A stretch of 64,000 bases of DNA from Edaphocola aurantiacus (GCF_019797745.1 NZ_VOSI01000002.1:870242-934241), one strand, 5' to 3'; shown: positions 9,111 to 19,100, counted from the stretch's first letter. The notes: generated by a model from the letters alone, not told the origin. Program-made: numbers and translations.

Positions 9111-9890
9111 ATGAAGCATTTGCCTAATATCCTTACTTTATGTAACCTGGTTTGCGGCTGTATCGCCGTTACATTTATCCTGGGTGCATATCCCGAACTG
9201 AAAACAGTAACAGGGGAAACATTCTTCCCGGTTATGGGGGCACACAAACTGGTGTACGGTAGCATATTTATTTTGCTGGCCGCACTGTTTGATGTACTGG
9301 ACGGACTGGCTGCACGTGCCTTAAATGCTCAGTCTCCGATCGGTAAGGACCTGGATTCACTGGCAGATGTAGTCTCTTTCGGAGTAGCACCTGCAATGAT
9401 TGTATACCAGTTATTGTGGATGTCGCTGATGTCAGAACCTAAAGCAATGAGCGTAAGTCCGCTGGCTACCCTGCCCGCTTTCCTGCTGCCTTGCTTCGGT
9501 GCCCTGAGACTGGCCCGCTTCAATCAAAATAATAAAGCACAGTCTGCATACTTTAGCGGTATGCCTATTCCTGCTGCAGGTATTATGGTCGCTTTACTGC
9601 CCCTGATCCTGGCTTATGGAGAAGGCTACATCATCGGACTGTTCAGCAATAAATGGATGCTGTATGCATTGGTTGCTGTACTGAGTTTCCTTATGGTGAG
9701 CAAAATTAAGTTCTTAAAATGGAAAGCACCGGCACAGGGCATTATCGCCTGGTGGCCGCATATACTCATTGTACTGACCGCCGTGATCGGATACTTCATC
9801 GTTGGTTATAGTGCATTGCTCCTGGCATTTGCAGTATATATTATTGCCTCTATGCTGTACAAGTATCCAGAAAACAAACAATTAGCTTAA
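9111..9890 (+). CDS. pssA: CDP-diacylglycerol-serine O-phosphatidyltransferase
   Basis: 259 residues, integral membrane, with several hydrophobic helices. The CDP-alcohol phosphotransferase signature runs through FDVLDGLAARALN and SPIGKDLDSLADVVSFG, giving the conserved D-G-x2-A-R-x8-G-x3-D-x3-D pattern that binds metal and CDP-lipid. It makes phosphatidylserine, the precursor of phosphatidylethanolamine. The PS-synthase subfamily is favoured over PGP synthase by the opening KHLPNILTLCNLVCGC. It sits in the middle of the accA-rsmI cluster, 27 bases before purS. No psd (decarboxylase) gene is in the window. Confidence 0.92.
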   Translation: MKHLPNILTLCNLVCGCIAVTFILGAYPELKTVTGETFFPVMGAHKLVYGSIFILLAALFDVLDGLAARALNAQSPIGKDLDSLADVVSFGVAPAMIVYQLLWMSLMSEPKAMSVSPLATLPAFLLPCFGALRLARFNQNNKAQSAYFSGMPIPAAGIMVALLPLILAYGEGYIIGLFSNKWMLYALVAVLSFLMVSKIKFLKWKAPAQGIIAWWPHILIVLTAVIGYFIVGYSALLLAFAVYIIASMLYKYPENKQLA

Positions 9891-9917
9891 TATTTTTATA
9901 CATATTTTTATTTTATT

Positions 9918-10169
9918 ATGAAATTCACTGCACAAATTACGGTAATGCCTTTAAAAGAATTATTAGACCCTCAAGGTAAAGCAGTTACTGAGAGCCTGCA
10001 CAAATTAGGTCTGAGTGGTCTGGATAATGTTAGAGTAGGTAAACACATTACCCTGCAAGTAGAAGCTGCTTCTGAAGCAGAAGCAAAAGCAAACACTGAA
10101 GAAGCATGTAAGAAATTACTGGTAAATGCAGTAATGGAATCTTACGAATATACACTGACTGCAATTTAA
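9918..10169 (+). CDS. purS: Phosphoribosylformylglycinamidine synthase subunit PurS
   Basis: 83 residues, the normal PurS length. The family pattern is present: an initial beta strand (FTAQITVMP), then LLDPQGKAVTESLHKLG, NVRVGKHITLQVEA, and a C-terminal helix and strand. PurS bridges the small PurL and the glutaminase PurQ in the fourth step of purine synthesis. Its presence implies that this organism uses the three-part PurS/PurQ/PurL enzyme rather than the single long PurL. Neither purQ nor purL is nearby. It lies between pssA and rsmI, only 10 bases before rsmI. Confidence 0.88.
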   Translation: MKFTAQITVMPLKELLDPQGKAVTESLHKLGLSGLDNVRVGKHITLQVEAASEAEAKANTEEACKKLLVNAVMESYEYTLTAI

Positions 10170-10179
10170 TTCGAACCGG

Positions 10180-10911
10180 ATGAAGTTGTACCTGGTACCC
10201 ACACCTGTAGGCAATCTCGGCGATATAACCATGAGAGCACTGGAGGTACTGAAAGGAGCCGATGCGATTTTATGTGAGGATACCCGTACCAGTGGTAAGC
10301 TGATGAAACTTTATGAGATTCAGAAGCCACTGTATAGCTATCATCAGCATAATGAGCATAAGGTGACTGAGGGGCTTGTGCAGCAGCTCAAAGCTGGTAA
10401 GACCTTTGCACTGGTCACCGACGCCGGAACACCCGCGATCTCCGATCCGGGCTTCTTCCTAGTCAGAGCTTGTATACAGGAAAATATACCGGTTGAATGC
10501 CTGCCCGGAGCAACGGCCTTTGTGCCTGCGCTCGCCGTGTCTGGCCTGCCTACAAACCGTTTCTCTTTTGAAGGATTTCTGCCTCAGAAAAAGGGCAGAA
10601 AAACAATGCTGGAAAAGCTGCAGACGGAAGAGCGCACAATGGTGCTCTACGAATCCCCGCATCGGCTGGTTAAATGTCTTGAAGAACTGAAAGCCCATCT
10701 GGGCGCAGATCGTCAGGCATCAGTAAGTCGTGAGCTGAGTAAAATGTTTGAAGATACCCGCAGGGGTACGCTGGAAGAACTGATTGCTTTTTATACACAG
10801 CACCCTGCCAAAGGCGAAATTGTAATTGTAGTTGCGGGTAAGCCGGAGAAGGAAAAGAAGGCAAAGTATGCCCACCTCGAAGAGGAAGATGAAGAAGACG
10901 ATGATGAATAG
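10180..10911 (+). CDS. rsmI: 16S rRNA (cytidine-1402 2'-O)-methyltransferase
   Basis: 243-residue SAM-dependent tetrapyrrole-methylase-fold enzyme that 2'-O-methylates C1402 in the decoding centre. Motifs include LYLVPTPVGNLGDIT at the start, EDTRTSGKL, VTDAGTPAISDPG and LPGATAFVPALAVSGL, all characteristic of RsmI. The C-terminus ends in an acidic tail (EEEDEEDDDE) beyond the catalytic domain. It overlaps no neighbour but lies 10 bases after purS and 24 before the OmpH-like gene, suggesting a common transcript. Confidence 0.95.
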   Translation: MKLYLVPTPVGNLGDITMRALEVLKGADAILCEDTRTSGKLMKLYEIQKPLYSYHQHNEHKVTEGLVQQLKAGKTFALVTDAGTPAISDPGFFLVRACIQENIPVECLPGATAFVPALAVSGLPTNRFSFEGFLPQKKGRKTMLEKLQTEERTMVLYESPHRLVKCLEELKAHLGADRQASVSRELSKMFEDTRRGTLEELIAFYTQHPAKGEIVIVVAGKPEKEKKAKYAHLEEEDEEDDDE

Positions 10912-10935
10912 TGAAACAATAATAAATCTACTATC

Positions 10936-11595
10936 ATGAATAAAATAAAATGGAGTCTTGGTACAGTAGCGATTGCATGCAGCGTATTATTCGCAGCCTG
11001 TAACAGAGATCAGAAAAAAGCGGACGCTGCACCAAAAGCCAATACTGAACAAGCTGCAGGAAATAATGCAGGTCTGAAACTGGCTTATGTAAACGGGGAT
11101 ACCCTGAATGCGAATTACATTTTCCTGAAAGAGCAGAAAGCGGCTTACGAAAAAAAGCAGAATGCCTTTGAAAATGAAATGCAGCAGAAGGAAAAAGCCC
11201 TGCAGGCAGAAGCAATGGCCTTCCAGAAAAAAATTCAGGCAGGAACAATGAGTCAGGCTGAAGGTGAGGCTACACAAAAGCGCCTTGGTCAGCAGCAGCA
11301 GGTTTTAGAGCAGCGCCACCAGACCATTACTGCTCAGCTCATGAAAGAGCAAACTGAAATCCAGGATGAGTTCCAGAAGCGCTTAGATGCCTTCCTGGAA
11401 AAATTCAACAAGGAAAAAAAGTATGATTTCATATTTACTTATTCCAAAGCCGGCGGCCAGATACTGTATGCCAACAAAGCATTGGATATAACCAAAGAGG
11501 TACTGGATGCCATGAATGCAGAGAGCGGTAGTATACCGGCAGAATCCGCTTCAAATAATCCTTTATTAAAAGCCGGAGCAGATGCTCAAAAATAA
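10936..11595 (+). CDS. OmpH/Skp-family periplasmic chaperone-like lipoprotein
   Basis: 219 residues. It begins with a signal peptide ending in a lipobox-like VLFAACN, so the mature N-terminus is probably lipidated. After a short low-complexity linker the OmpH pattern appears: KLAYVNGDTLNANY, a long Gln/Glu/Lys-rich coiled coil (about residues 65-150), then YDFIFTYSKAGGQILYAN and DITKEVLDAMN. Skp-like proteins carry unfolded outer-membrane proteins across the periplasm. A lipid-anchored variant is common in Bacteroidota. Last gene of the accA cluster, followed by a terminator. Confidence 0.88.
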   Translation: MNKIKWSLGTVAIACSVLFAACNRDQKKADAAPKANTEQAAGNNAGLKLAYVNGDTLNANYIFLKEQKAAYEKKQNAFENEMQQKEKALQAEAMAFQKKIQAGTMSQAEGEATQKRLGQQQQVLEQRHQTITAQLMKEQTEIQDEFQKRLDAFLEKFNKEKKYDFIFTYSKAGGQILYANKALDITKEVLDAMNAESGSIPAESASNNPLLKAGADAQK

Positions 11596-11602
11596 TTTTC
11601 AG

Positions 11603-11634
11603 ATCGCCATCCATAAAGGGTGGCGATTTTTTTA
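11603..11634 (+). terminator. Intrinsic terminator after the OmpH-like gene
   Basis: Stem atcgccatcc/gggtggcgat (one G-T pair) with loop ataaa, followed by seven T. It closes the accA-ompH-like cluster. Confidence 0.85.
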
Positions 11635-11653
11635 TCATTCCTTTTTGAAAATC

Positions 11654-11661
11654 TATCTTTG
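11654..11661 (+). promoter_or_regulatory. -7 box for the PLP decarboxylase gene
   Basis: TATCTTTG fits TAnnTTTG, 17 bases before the start codon at 11679 and just downstream of the preceding terminator. Confidence 0.6.
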
Positions 11662-11678
11662 CAGCCTAAATAATAATA

Positions 11679-12917
11679 ATGAAGTACTGGAAAAAGCTGA
11701 GTCATGAGCAACAGGATGCCCGCATCACCGAAGCACTGGCAGAAAATATTGATTATAGTAAAAGAGTATCGCTCGGTGTACCGGCCTCAAAACTGGACGG
11801 ACAAGTATTCTACGATAAAGCCAGCTTCCTTAAAGATGCGCCGCTGTTGCGTACAGTAGTACAAAATCCCAATCATATCGGTTGCCATACCCTTACCGAT
11901 TCAGAGCCATTCTTTAACGGTACCCAGGAGATAGAGCGCGAGCTGATCGAAACGCTGGCTGTAGATATGTTTGGCGCTGAAGTAAACAGCTGTGATGGTT
12001 ATGTAGCCACCGGCGGTACGGAAGCCAATATCCAGGCCATATGGATGTACCGCAACCTGTTTATGCAGGAATATGACGCACAGCTGTCAGAGATCGCCAT
12101 TCTGGCTTCCTCTGATACCCACTACTCCGTAGTTAAAGGCTCTAACCTGCTCAGCATTGCTTATTATAGTGTACCGGTAGATGATCAGACCCGTATGGTA
12201 GTGCCGGAATTGCTGGACAGCACCATTCAAAAAGCCATTGCAGCGGGAATCAAGTATGTGATTGTGTTGAACAATATGGGTACAACCATGTTCGGCTCTA
12301 TCGACAATCCCGATGTATATGCACAGTACCTGCAACAATATAATATTCCATTCAAACTGCACCTGGACGGGGCTTTTGGCGGATTTATATACCCGACTTC
12401 CGATCCAGATCATAACCTGAATTTTAAGAATCCTCACGTATCCTCCATTACCCTGGATGCCCATAAAATGTTGCAGGCGCCATATGGTACCGGTATCTTC
12501 CTGTCCCGTAAAGACCTGATGAAGTATGTCTTCACCAAAGAGGCCAGCTATGTGCATGGTATGGATATCACCTTATGCGGCAGCCGTTCGGGTGCCAATG
12601 CGATTGCAGTATGGATGATCCTGTATAACTATGGTCCTTACGGATGGCTGGAAAAGATCAATACTTTACTATACCGTACTGACTGGTGTTGCCAGCAGCT
12701 GGATGCCATGAATGTAGCTTACTATCGTCATCCGAAAATGAATATCATTACCATTCGTGCAGCACATGTGCCAGTGGCTATTGCAGAACAGTTCCTGCTG
12801 GTGCCGGATAGTCACGGTGATGCCGTAAACTGGTATAAGATTGTGGTGATGGATCACGTACAGATCGAACATCTGCAGGAATTTATTGATGCTTTTAAAG
12901 CAGCTGAAAAAGGATAA
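11679..12917 (+). CDS. PLP-dependent (group II) amino acid decarboxylase
   Basis: 412 residues with the fold-type I decarboxylase motifs: TGGTEANIQAIW (phosphate binding), HLDGAFGGFIYP (the Asp that contacts the pyridine nitrogen) and the Schiff-base Lys263 in TLDAHKMLQAPYGTG. It removes the alpha-carboxyl of an amino acid to give an amine. The family includes histidine, tyrosine, aspartate and diaminobutyrate decarboxylases. The short form without a long N-terminal domain resembles histidine decarboxylase and MfnA-type enzymes. The substrate is not determined. It has its own promoter and is followed by a HAD phosphatase 1 base downstream of its stop, so the two are probably co-transcribed. 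Confidence 0.88.
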   Translation: MKYWKKLSHEQQDARITEALAENIDYSKRVSLGVPASKLDGQVFYDKASFLKDAPLLRTVVQNPNHIGCHTLTDSEPFFNGTQEIERELIETLAVDMFGAEVNSCDGYVATGGTEANIQAIWMYRNLFMQEYDAQLSEIAILASSDTHYSVVKGSNLLSIAYYSVPVDDQTRMVVPELLDSTIQKAIAAGIKYVIVLNNMGTTMFGSIDNPDVYAQYLQQYNIPFKLHLDGAFGGFIYPTSDPDHNLNFKNPHVSSITLDAHKMLQAPYGTGIFLSRKDLMKYVFTKEASYVHGMDITLCGSRSGANAIAVWMILYNYGPYGWLEKINTLLYRTDWCCQQLDAMNVAYYRHPKMNIITIRAAHVPVAIAEQFLLVPDSHGDAVNWYKIVVMDHVQIEHLQEFIDAFKAAEKG

Positions 12918-12918
12918 T

Positions 12919-13545
12919 ATGGACAATATTAAGCACATTATATTTGACCTGGGCGGTGTGCTCATCAATATAGATTATAACCGTACTGCTGAAGCTTTTA
13001 AAGCATTAGGCGTTACCGATTTTGATGATCGCTATTCGCAGGCCGCACAGACCGATCTGTTTTCCGATTTTGAAACCGGTAAGATAGATGAGGCCGAATT
13101 TGTAAAGGCCTTACAGGGATGGACAGGCACACACATCAGCCACCAGCAGATACTGGATGCCTGGAATGAGATGCTGCTGGATATTCCGCTGCGCAGGCTA
13201 CAGATATTGCAGCAACTGCAATTGCATTACGATATCGTACTCTTGAGCAATACCAACGAAACGCATGAACGTGCTTTCAATAAAGTATTGAAGGAAGTCT
13301 GCGGTTTTGATAACCTCGGCGTATTCTTTGATAAAGTATTTTACAGCCATCGTATTGGTATGCGTAAACCGAATGCAGATATCTTTCAGCACGTTCTGGA
13401 CTATACCGGCTTCAACCCGGCACATACTTTATTCCTGGACGACAGCTTCCAGCATATAGAAGGGGCCCGTGCTGCGGGGATCCAGGCCATATGGATGGAA
13501 CCGGGTATGACGATGGAAGAAACAATATTCCGCCCCAAACAATAA
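12919..13545 (+). CDS. HAD-superfamily hydrolase (YihX-like subfamily)
   Basis: 208 residues from the ATG at 12919. That start is preferred to the upstream ATG at 12886 because it lies right after the decarboxylase stop and places the catalytic loop at residue 7. Motif I is IFDLGGVLINIDYN, the DLGGVL variant of sugar-phosphate phosphatases such as YihX. Motif II is VLLSNTNETH. Motif III/IV is IGMRKPNADIF and TLFLDDS. It is probably a cytosolic phosphatase acting on a small phosphorylated metabolite; specificity cannot be read. Confidence 0.88.
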   Translation: MDNIKHIIFDLGGVLINIDYNRTAEAFKALGVTDFDDRYSQAAQTDLFSDFETGKIDEAEFVKALQGWTGTHISHQQILDAWNEMLLDIPLRRLQILQQLQLHYDIVLLSNTNETHERAFNKVLKEVCGFDNLGVFFDKVFYSHRIGMRKPNADIFQHVLDYTGFNPAHTLFLDDSFQHIEGARAAGIQAIWMEPGMTMEETIFRPKQ

Positions 13546-13549
13546 GTAC

Positions 13550-13557
13550 TATATTTG
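13550..13557 (+). promoter_or_regulatory. -7 box for meaB
   Basis: TATATTTG fits TAnnTTTG and lies 17 bases before the TTG proposed as meaB start. This argues against the longer reading frame that begins inside the HAD gene. Confidence 0.6.
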
Positions 13558-13574
13558 TTCTGCATACCAACATC

Positions 13575-14564
13575 TTGAGACGCGCATTACCCGACATACA
13601 AGTATTAAAAGAAGGCATACTGGCAGGCGATATAGCCCTGCTCAGCCGCGCCATTACCCTGGTCGAATCAACTAACCCACAGCACCAGGTGCTGGCGGCA
13701 CAGCTGATCGATGAGATACTGCCGTATTCCGGAAAATCGTTGCGCATAGGCATCACCGGTGTGCCAGGTGTGGGTAAGAGTACCTTCATCGAATCCTTTG
13801 GGATGCACCTGATCGCCGAAGGCAGGAAGCTTGCCGTACTGGCCATTGATCCCAGCAGCAATATAAGTAAAGGAAGTATACTCGGGGATAAAACCCGTAT
13901 GGAGCAACTTTCGGTACATCCAGATGCATATATACGCCCTTCATCTGCCAGTGGCAGTCTCGGAGGGGTAACTTACAAAACCCGGGAAACAACACTGCTC
14001 TGTGAAGCCGCAGGTTTTGATACCATTATTGTAGAAACAGTAGGGGTAGGCCAGAGCGAAACCGAAGTAAGCCAGATCACCGACTTCTTTCTCCTGCTGA
14101 TGCTGGCCGGTGCCGGAGATGAATTGCAGGGCATCAAAAGAGGCATCATGGAAATGGCCGATGGAATGGTCATCACTAAAGCAGATGGAGACAATATACA
14201 TAAGGCCAAAGCTGCCCGCAGTGAGTATGCCAGAGCCTTACACTTTATGCCACCCAATGCATCGGGTTGGATACCGGAGGTGAAAATCTGCTCCTCATAC
14301 GAAAATACAGGAATTGCTGAAGTGGCAGCCATGATCGATAAATTTCATCATCACCAGGTCTCCAATGGCCATTTTGAACAGAAGCGCAGCAACCAGAACC
14401 TGTTTGCCTTCCGCCAGTTACTGAACGAAGGACTGTTTCGCCGCCTGCTGGCACAGCATGGTGTGCAGGACCATATTCATCAGCTGGAGGCCCGCGTACT
14501 TAATCATACCCTCAGCCCCTATACCGCAGTACACCAAGTATTGCAGCATCTTTCTCTCGGTTAG
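13575..14564 (+). CDS. meaB: Methylmalonyl-CoA mutase-associated GTPase MeaB (ArgK family)
   Basis: About 329 residues from a TTG start at 13575. The open frame extends back to an ATG at 13491 inside the HAD gene, but that extension (28 residues) has no family similarity and would begin before the likely promoter. G1 is GVPGVGKST (residues 62-70). Further motifs are LAIDPSSNISKGSILGDKTRM, ETVGVGQSE and VITKADGD (G4-like), all typical of MeaB. The protein is a G3E-class GTPase that gates cobalamin loading and protects methylmalonyl-CoA mutase. The mutase genes are not in the window, so the partner must be elsewhere. Confidence 0.92.
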   Translation: MRRALPDIQVLKEGILAGDIALLSRAITLVESTNPQHQVLAAQLIDEILPYSGKSLRIGITGVPGVGKSTFIESFGMHLIAEGRKLAVLAIDPSSNISKGSILGDKTRMEQLSVHPDAYIRPSSASGSLGGVTYKTRETTLLCEAAGFDTIIVETVGVGQSETEVSQITDFFLLLMLAGAGDELQGIKRGIMEMADGMVITKADGDNIHKAKAARSEYARALHFMPPNASGWIPEVKICSSYENTGIAEVAAMIDKFHHHQVSNGHFEQKRSNQNLFAFRQLLNEGLFRRLLAQHGVQDHIHQLEARVLNHTLSPYTAVHQVLQHLSLG

Positions 14565-14605
14565 TCTTTACGATTATTTTATCGCTTGGTCAGCACGATA
14601 TGTTT

Positions 14606-14613
14606 TATCTTTG
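14606..14613 (+). promoter_or_regulatory. -7 box for queE-uppP
   Basis: TATCTTTG fits TAnnTTTG, with TTGG at 14586-14589 as a possible -33 element. Confidence 0.6.
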
Positions 14614-14633
14614 CGCACAAGTTTTAATTAATT

Positions 14634-15257
14634 ATGTCTGTTGCAACCGATTATTTAGCCGTTCAATACCCAGTTATGGAGCACTTCTACACCCTACAGG
14701 GTGAAGGGGCCTATGCCGGGCATGCAGCTTATTTTATTCGCCTTGGAGGATGTGATGTAGGCTGTGTGTGGTGCGACGTAAAAGAAAGCTGGGACGCTGA
14801 TGTGCATCCTAAAATGAGCGTGGAAGCAATCATAGGAGCGGCAAGTGCATACCCGGGCCGTATCGCCGTTATTACCGGTGGTGAACCTTCAATGTATGAT
14901 CTGGCTCCCTTAGCTACAGGTCTTAAAGCCGCAGGTTTCAGAACACATATCGAAACCTCTGCCTCATCTCCTTTAAGCGGAGATTTTGACTGGGTTACTT
15001 TATCGCCTAAAAAATTCAAGGCACCATTACCGGAGAATATGTCCTGGGCTCATGAACTGAAAATTGTAGTCTTTAATAAACACGATTTTCAATGGGCAGA
15101 AACCTATGCCGCACTGGTACCGGAATCCTGCAAGCTGTACCTGCAAACGGAATGGGATAAAAGAGAACAAATGACCCCGGTAATCCTGGAATATATTCGC
15201 CAGCATCCGCAATGGTCCCTATCTTTACAAACACACAAATACTTAAACATACCTTAG
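14634..15257 (+). CDS. queE: 7-carboxy-7-deazaguanine synthase
   Basis: 207-residue radical-SAM enzyme of queuosine/7-deazapurine synthesis, converting 6-carboxytetrahydropterin to 7-carboxy-7-deazaguanine. The [4Fe-4S] ligands are Cys40, Cys44 and Cys47 (GGCDVGCVWCDVKESW), preceded by the QueE-typical FYTLQGEGAYAGH. The GGEPSMYDL motif binds SAM. Other que genes (queC, queD, queF, tgt) are not adjacent. It is separated from uppP by only 4 bases, so the two are co-transcribed although functionally unrelated. Confidence 0.94.
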   Translation: MSVATDYLAVQYPVMEHFYTLQGEGAYAGHAAYFIRLGGCDVGCVWCDVKESWDADVHPKMSVEAIIGAASAYPGRIAVITGGEPSMYDLAPLATGLKAAGFRTHIETSASSPLSGDFDWVTLSPKKFKAPLPENMSWAHELKIVVFNKHDFQWAETYAALVPESCKLYLQTEWDKREQMTPVILEYIRQHPQWSLSLQTHKYLNIP

Positions 15258-15261
15258 TTTT

Positions 15262-16056
15262 ATGAATTATCTGCAGGCCATTATCCTGGCGATCATCGAA
15301 GGACTGACCGAGTTTTTACCGGTATCTTCAACAGGACATATGATCATTGCCAGCTCCGTAATGGGATTACAGCCTACGGCATTTACCAAACTGTTCCTGA
15401 TCGTTATACAGTTGGGTACGATCCTTTCCGTACTGGCCTTATATTACAAGCGTTTCTTCCGTTCGGTATCTTTTTACATCAAGCTGATTGTAGCAGCTAT
15501 ACCAGCCTCTATACTGGGTGTATTGCTGAATGATCAGATCGATCAATGGCTGGAAAGTCCCACTATGGTGGCGGTAATGCTGGTATTGGGTGGTATCATA
15601 TTGCTGTTTGTAGATAAATGGTTCAATAAACCCGTCATTGAAGATTCAGATAATATCTCTTATAAGCAAGCATTCATCATAGGTGTATACCAGTGTCTGG
15701 CCCTGATTCCGGGTACCTCACGTTCTGCCAGTACTATTGTAGGTGCTATGACGCAGAAGCTGACCCGTAAAGCCGCTGCAGAGTTTTCTTTCTTCCTGGC
15801 CCTGCCTATGATGTTCGGTGCCTCGCTGATCAAAATGCTGAAGTTCTTTAAAGAAGGCAATACTTTCACTCCTGAAGAGATCAAGCTGCTGGTCGTAGGT
15901 AATGTAGTCGGATTTGTGGTGGCGATTATTGCCATCAAAGGCTTTATCAGCCTGCTTACCCGCCACGGTTTTAAAGCATTTGGCTGGTACCGCATCATCC
16001 TCGGACTGGCTATCCTGATCCTGATCTTCAGCGGTCATGAATTGAACATTCTTTAA
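15262..16056 (+). CDS. uppP: Undecaprenyl-diphosphatase (UppP/BacA)
   Basis: 264-residue polytopic membrane enzyme that dephosphorylates undecaprenyl pyrophosphate so the carrier lipid can be reused for peptidoglycan, O-antigen and other glycans. The two signature stretches are present: EGLTEFLPVSSTGH (residues 13-26, with the catalytic Glu) and PGTSRSAST with the catalytic Arg. About eight hydrophobic helices. It follows queE by 4 bases and ends at a terminator. Confidence 0.95.
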   Translation: MNYLQAIILAIIEGLTEFLPVSSTGHMIIASSVMGLQPTAFTKLFLIVIQLGTILSVLALYYKRFFRSVSFYIKLIVAAIPASILGVLLNDQIDQWLESPTMVAVMLVLGGIILLFVDKWFNKPVIEDSDNISYKQAFIIGVYQCLALIPGTSRSASTIVGAMTQKLTRKAAAEFSFFLALPMMFGASLIKMLKFFKEGNTFTPEEIKLLVVGNVVGFVVAIIAIKGFISLLTRHGFKAFGWYRIILGLAILILIFSGHELNIL

Positions 16057-16077
16057 AGCACATAAAAATATTTTTAG

Positions 16078-16112
16078 AAAAAAGATTTCCATTCTTTATG
16101 GAAATCTTTTTT
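16078..16112 (+). terminator. Intrinsic terminator after uppP
   Basis: Stem aaaaaagatttccat with its exact complement, loop of five bases, and a T tract in the 3' arm and beyond. Confidence 0.85.
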
Positions 16113-16144
16113 TATGTACATCTTAGGAGTATAAATCCTATTGT

Positions 16145-19100
16145 ATGATACGCCAATTCCTCTTATGCTGCCTGCTGCTTTGCACCACTTTCATTGTGCG
16201 CGCCCAGCATCCCACCCTTGCCCTCTCCGATGGGTCGCATGATGTACAGCTCGATAAAGTGTCTGTAGACATCAATATTGTAGGCAATATTGCCACCACA
16301 CAGATGACCCTTACCTTCCTGAACAAGAGCGATCGTACGCTGGAAGGAACCCTTACATTCCCCATGCCGCAAGGGGTTACCATCAGCGGATTTGCGCTGG
16401 ATATAAATGGTAAAATGCGCCAGGCGGTACCGGTTTCAAAGGCCAAGGCTACAGAAGTGTTTGAAAGTATTGAGAACCGCAGGGTAGACCCCGGCTTGCT
16501 GGAGCAGGTAGAGGGAAATAATTTCCGTACCCGCATTTATCCATTCCTGCCACACGCCAGTCGTACAATCATGATTACTTATGAAGAGGCATTGAAGCTG
16601 GACAGTCGTTACCAGTTACGTTATCATCTGCCCCTGGACTATGCACAACCTGTCGCCAGCTTTGACCTCAAAGCGACTGTAACCGCCAGCACGGCAAAAC
16701 CAGTATTGGCAGAGCAGCCCGATGGTAGTTTCTCCTTTACCCAGACCGGCCCCTCTTATATTGCACAACTGCATAAAACATCATTTCAGCCACGTCGTGC
16801 ACTGACCATTAATCTGCCCAAAGAGATCAATACAGTCGAGGCCTTATATGCACCCAATACAGATAATTCGGCCTACTTTGTCATCAACGATTACAGGAAA
16901 GCACAGTTTAAACAAAAGCAATGGTCTTCAAAAATTGACCTGATCTGGGATGTATCCTTAAGTGGCCTGGAACGGAATCATGAAAAAGAACTACAGGTCC
17001 TTGATTTGTTTTTTAAACAGCAGCCCAATGCCATTGTTGACCTTAAACTGCTGAATCACCGCCTGGTTAATTCCGGCACCTATGCCATTCAAAATGGTAA
17101 CTGGTCTGCATTGAGAAAGAAATTACAATCCCTGGTATACGACGGGGCCACTGATTTCAGCGTACTGAATAAGGCTTATATTCTGGACAAGAACAACAGA
17201 GATGTGCTATTGTTTACCGATGGCATGAGCACTTATGGTCCGCAGGCCGGTCGTATTCCTACCAGCTTCTTCACTTTTATTGCAGCGCAGAAAGCCGACT
17301 TTGTAGCCATGCAGCAATTGAGCAGCGGTGGTAAACTCATAAACCTGAACACGGCTACAGTTGCCGATGCCGTGGCACAGATTAACACTATATATTACCG
17401 CTTTATGGGCATAGAGCAGGCCAATGTGTCTGAGGTATACCCGGTGCGCAATACAGAGGTATCCGGACATATGGTTATTACAGGTTTGCTCCCTGCAAAT
17501 ATGCATGAGGTAACACTCTTATATGGCTGGGATGGCAAGGTGACCGAGCGCAGAAAAGTAGTGCTGCAACGCAGTAATAATACAGCCCTGAACATACATA
17601 AGTTGTGGGCACAGCAAAAGATAGATGCCCTAAATGGAGATTATAAACAAAATGCAGCTACCATAACGGAACTGGCACAGCAATTCGGAATTGTAACCCG
17701 CAATACCAGTCTGATGGTACTGGAAGAAGTGGCAGACTATGTACGCTATAACATTACCCCTCCGCAGGAATTGATGGAAGAGTATCTGCGTCTGAAAAAG
17801 GAATCTTCCGTAGCAGAAGAGGAACGTATGAATGATCTGCTGACCCGCTCGGTAGAGATGACTGCCCAGTTGAAAACCTGGTGGCAAACTGTATTTACTG
17901 CACAGAAAAGATATCCTCAACCGCCAGAAAAACCAGAAGCAGCAAGGGCTGCTGCAGTAGAAGTGGCAGAAGACCGTATGGTAGATAAGTCCGTTTCATC
18001 TGCTCATGATGTGGAGAGCCAACTGGCACCGGCAGCAAGTGCAAGCCCGGTTGTAGAGGCGGTAATGAAGAAAGAAGCTGGAGAAAGCAACACTTTGCAA
18101 TTTGCCGACCCGGTTACCCAGGAAAGTAATTTTACGACCAGTGCTGTCACAACGTATAACTGGACGGCGACTGACAGTACTGCTACAGATGGTCTCGATA
18201 TTGCCGCCAGTGATGCTACCGCGGAAGCCACTATTGCGGATGATGGGTATGGATCGGAAACTGTAGTGCCGGTATCGGATGAGCCGTATATGCAGGTGCT
18301 GAAAAGCAGTAAACAACCTTATGCAACTTACCTGCGTGAAAGGAAACAATACCAGGATAAAGCAACCTTCTATTATAATGTGGCCCAGTATTTCTATAAA
18401 AGAAAATCGGTTGATACTGCTATACAGATCCTGAGTAATATCGCCGAGCTGAATATTGAAGATGCACCCCTGATGAAAATACTGGTGTATAAGCTGAAAG
18501 AATGGAAGCAATATGAAAAAGAATTATGGTGTGCAGGCAAAGTGCTGGAATGGCGCCCTATGGACTTACAGAGCCATCGTGACTATGCCCTGGCACTGGA
18601 AGACAATGGACGCTACCAGGAAGCACTGGATGGCTTGTATGGCATATTGCAGGGCAGCTACAGCCCGGAAGCGGCCGATCGTGATGCCGGAGTGGAAGAG
18701 ATCCTGGTTATGGAAATTAACCGCCTGATCAGCCTGCATAAAGGACAACTGAATACAAAGCATATCCGCAAAGAACTGATCCAGGAACTGCCGGTAGATA
18801 TACGGGTAGTGATTAACTGGAATCACCTGAATACAGACATTGACCTTTGGGTTACACAACCTAATGGAGAGCGTTGTATGTACAATACCCCTACAACCTC
18901 TGCTGGAGGTCGCATCAGCAACGACTTTACCAATGGTTACGGACCAGAGCAGTTCTTACTGAAGAAAGCCATAAAAGGGAAATATACAATCGAGACCAAT
19001 TACTTTGGAGAATCCCGTTTTGTATTGAGCGGTGCGACTACGGTAATGGCAGAAGTCTACCTCTATTACGCATCAGGAAAAGAAGAACGGAAGGTGATTA

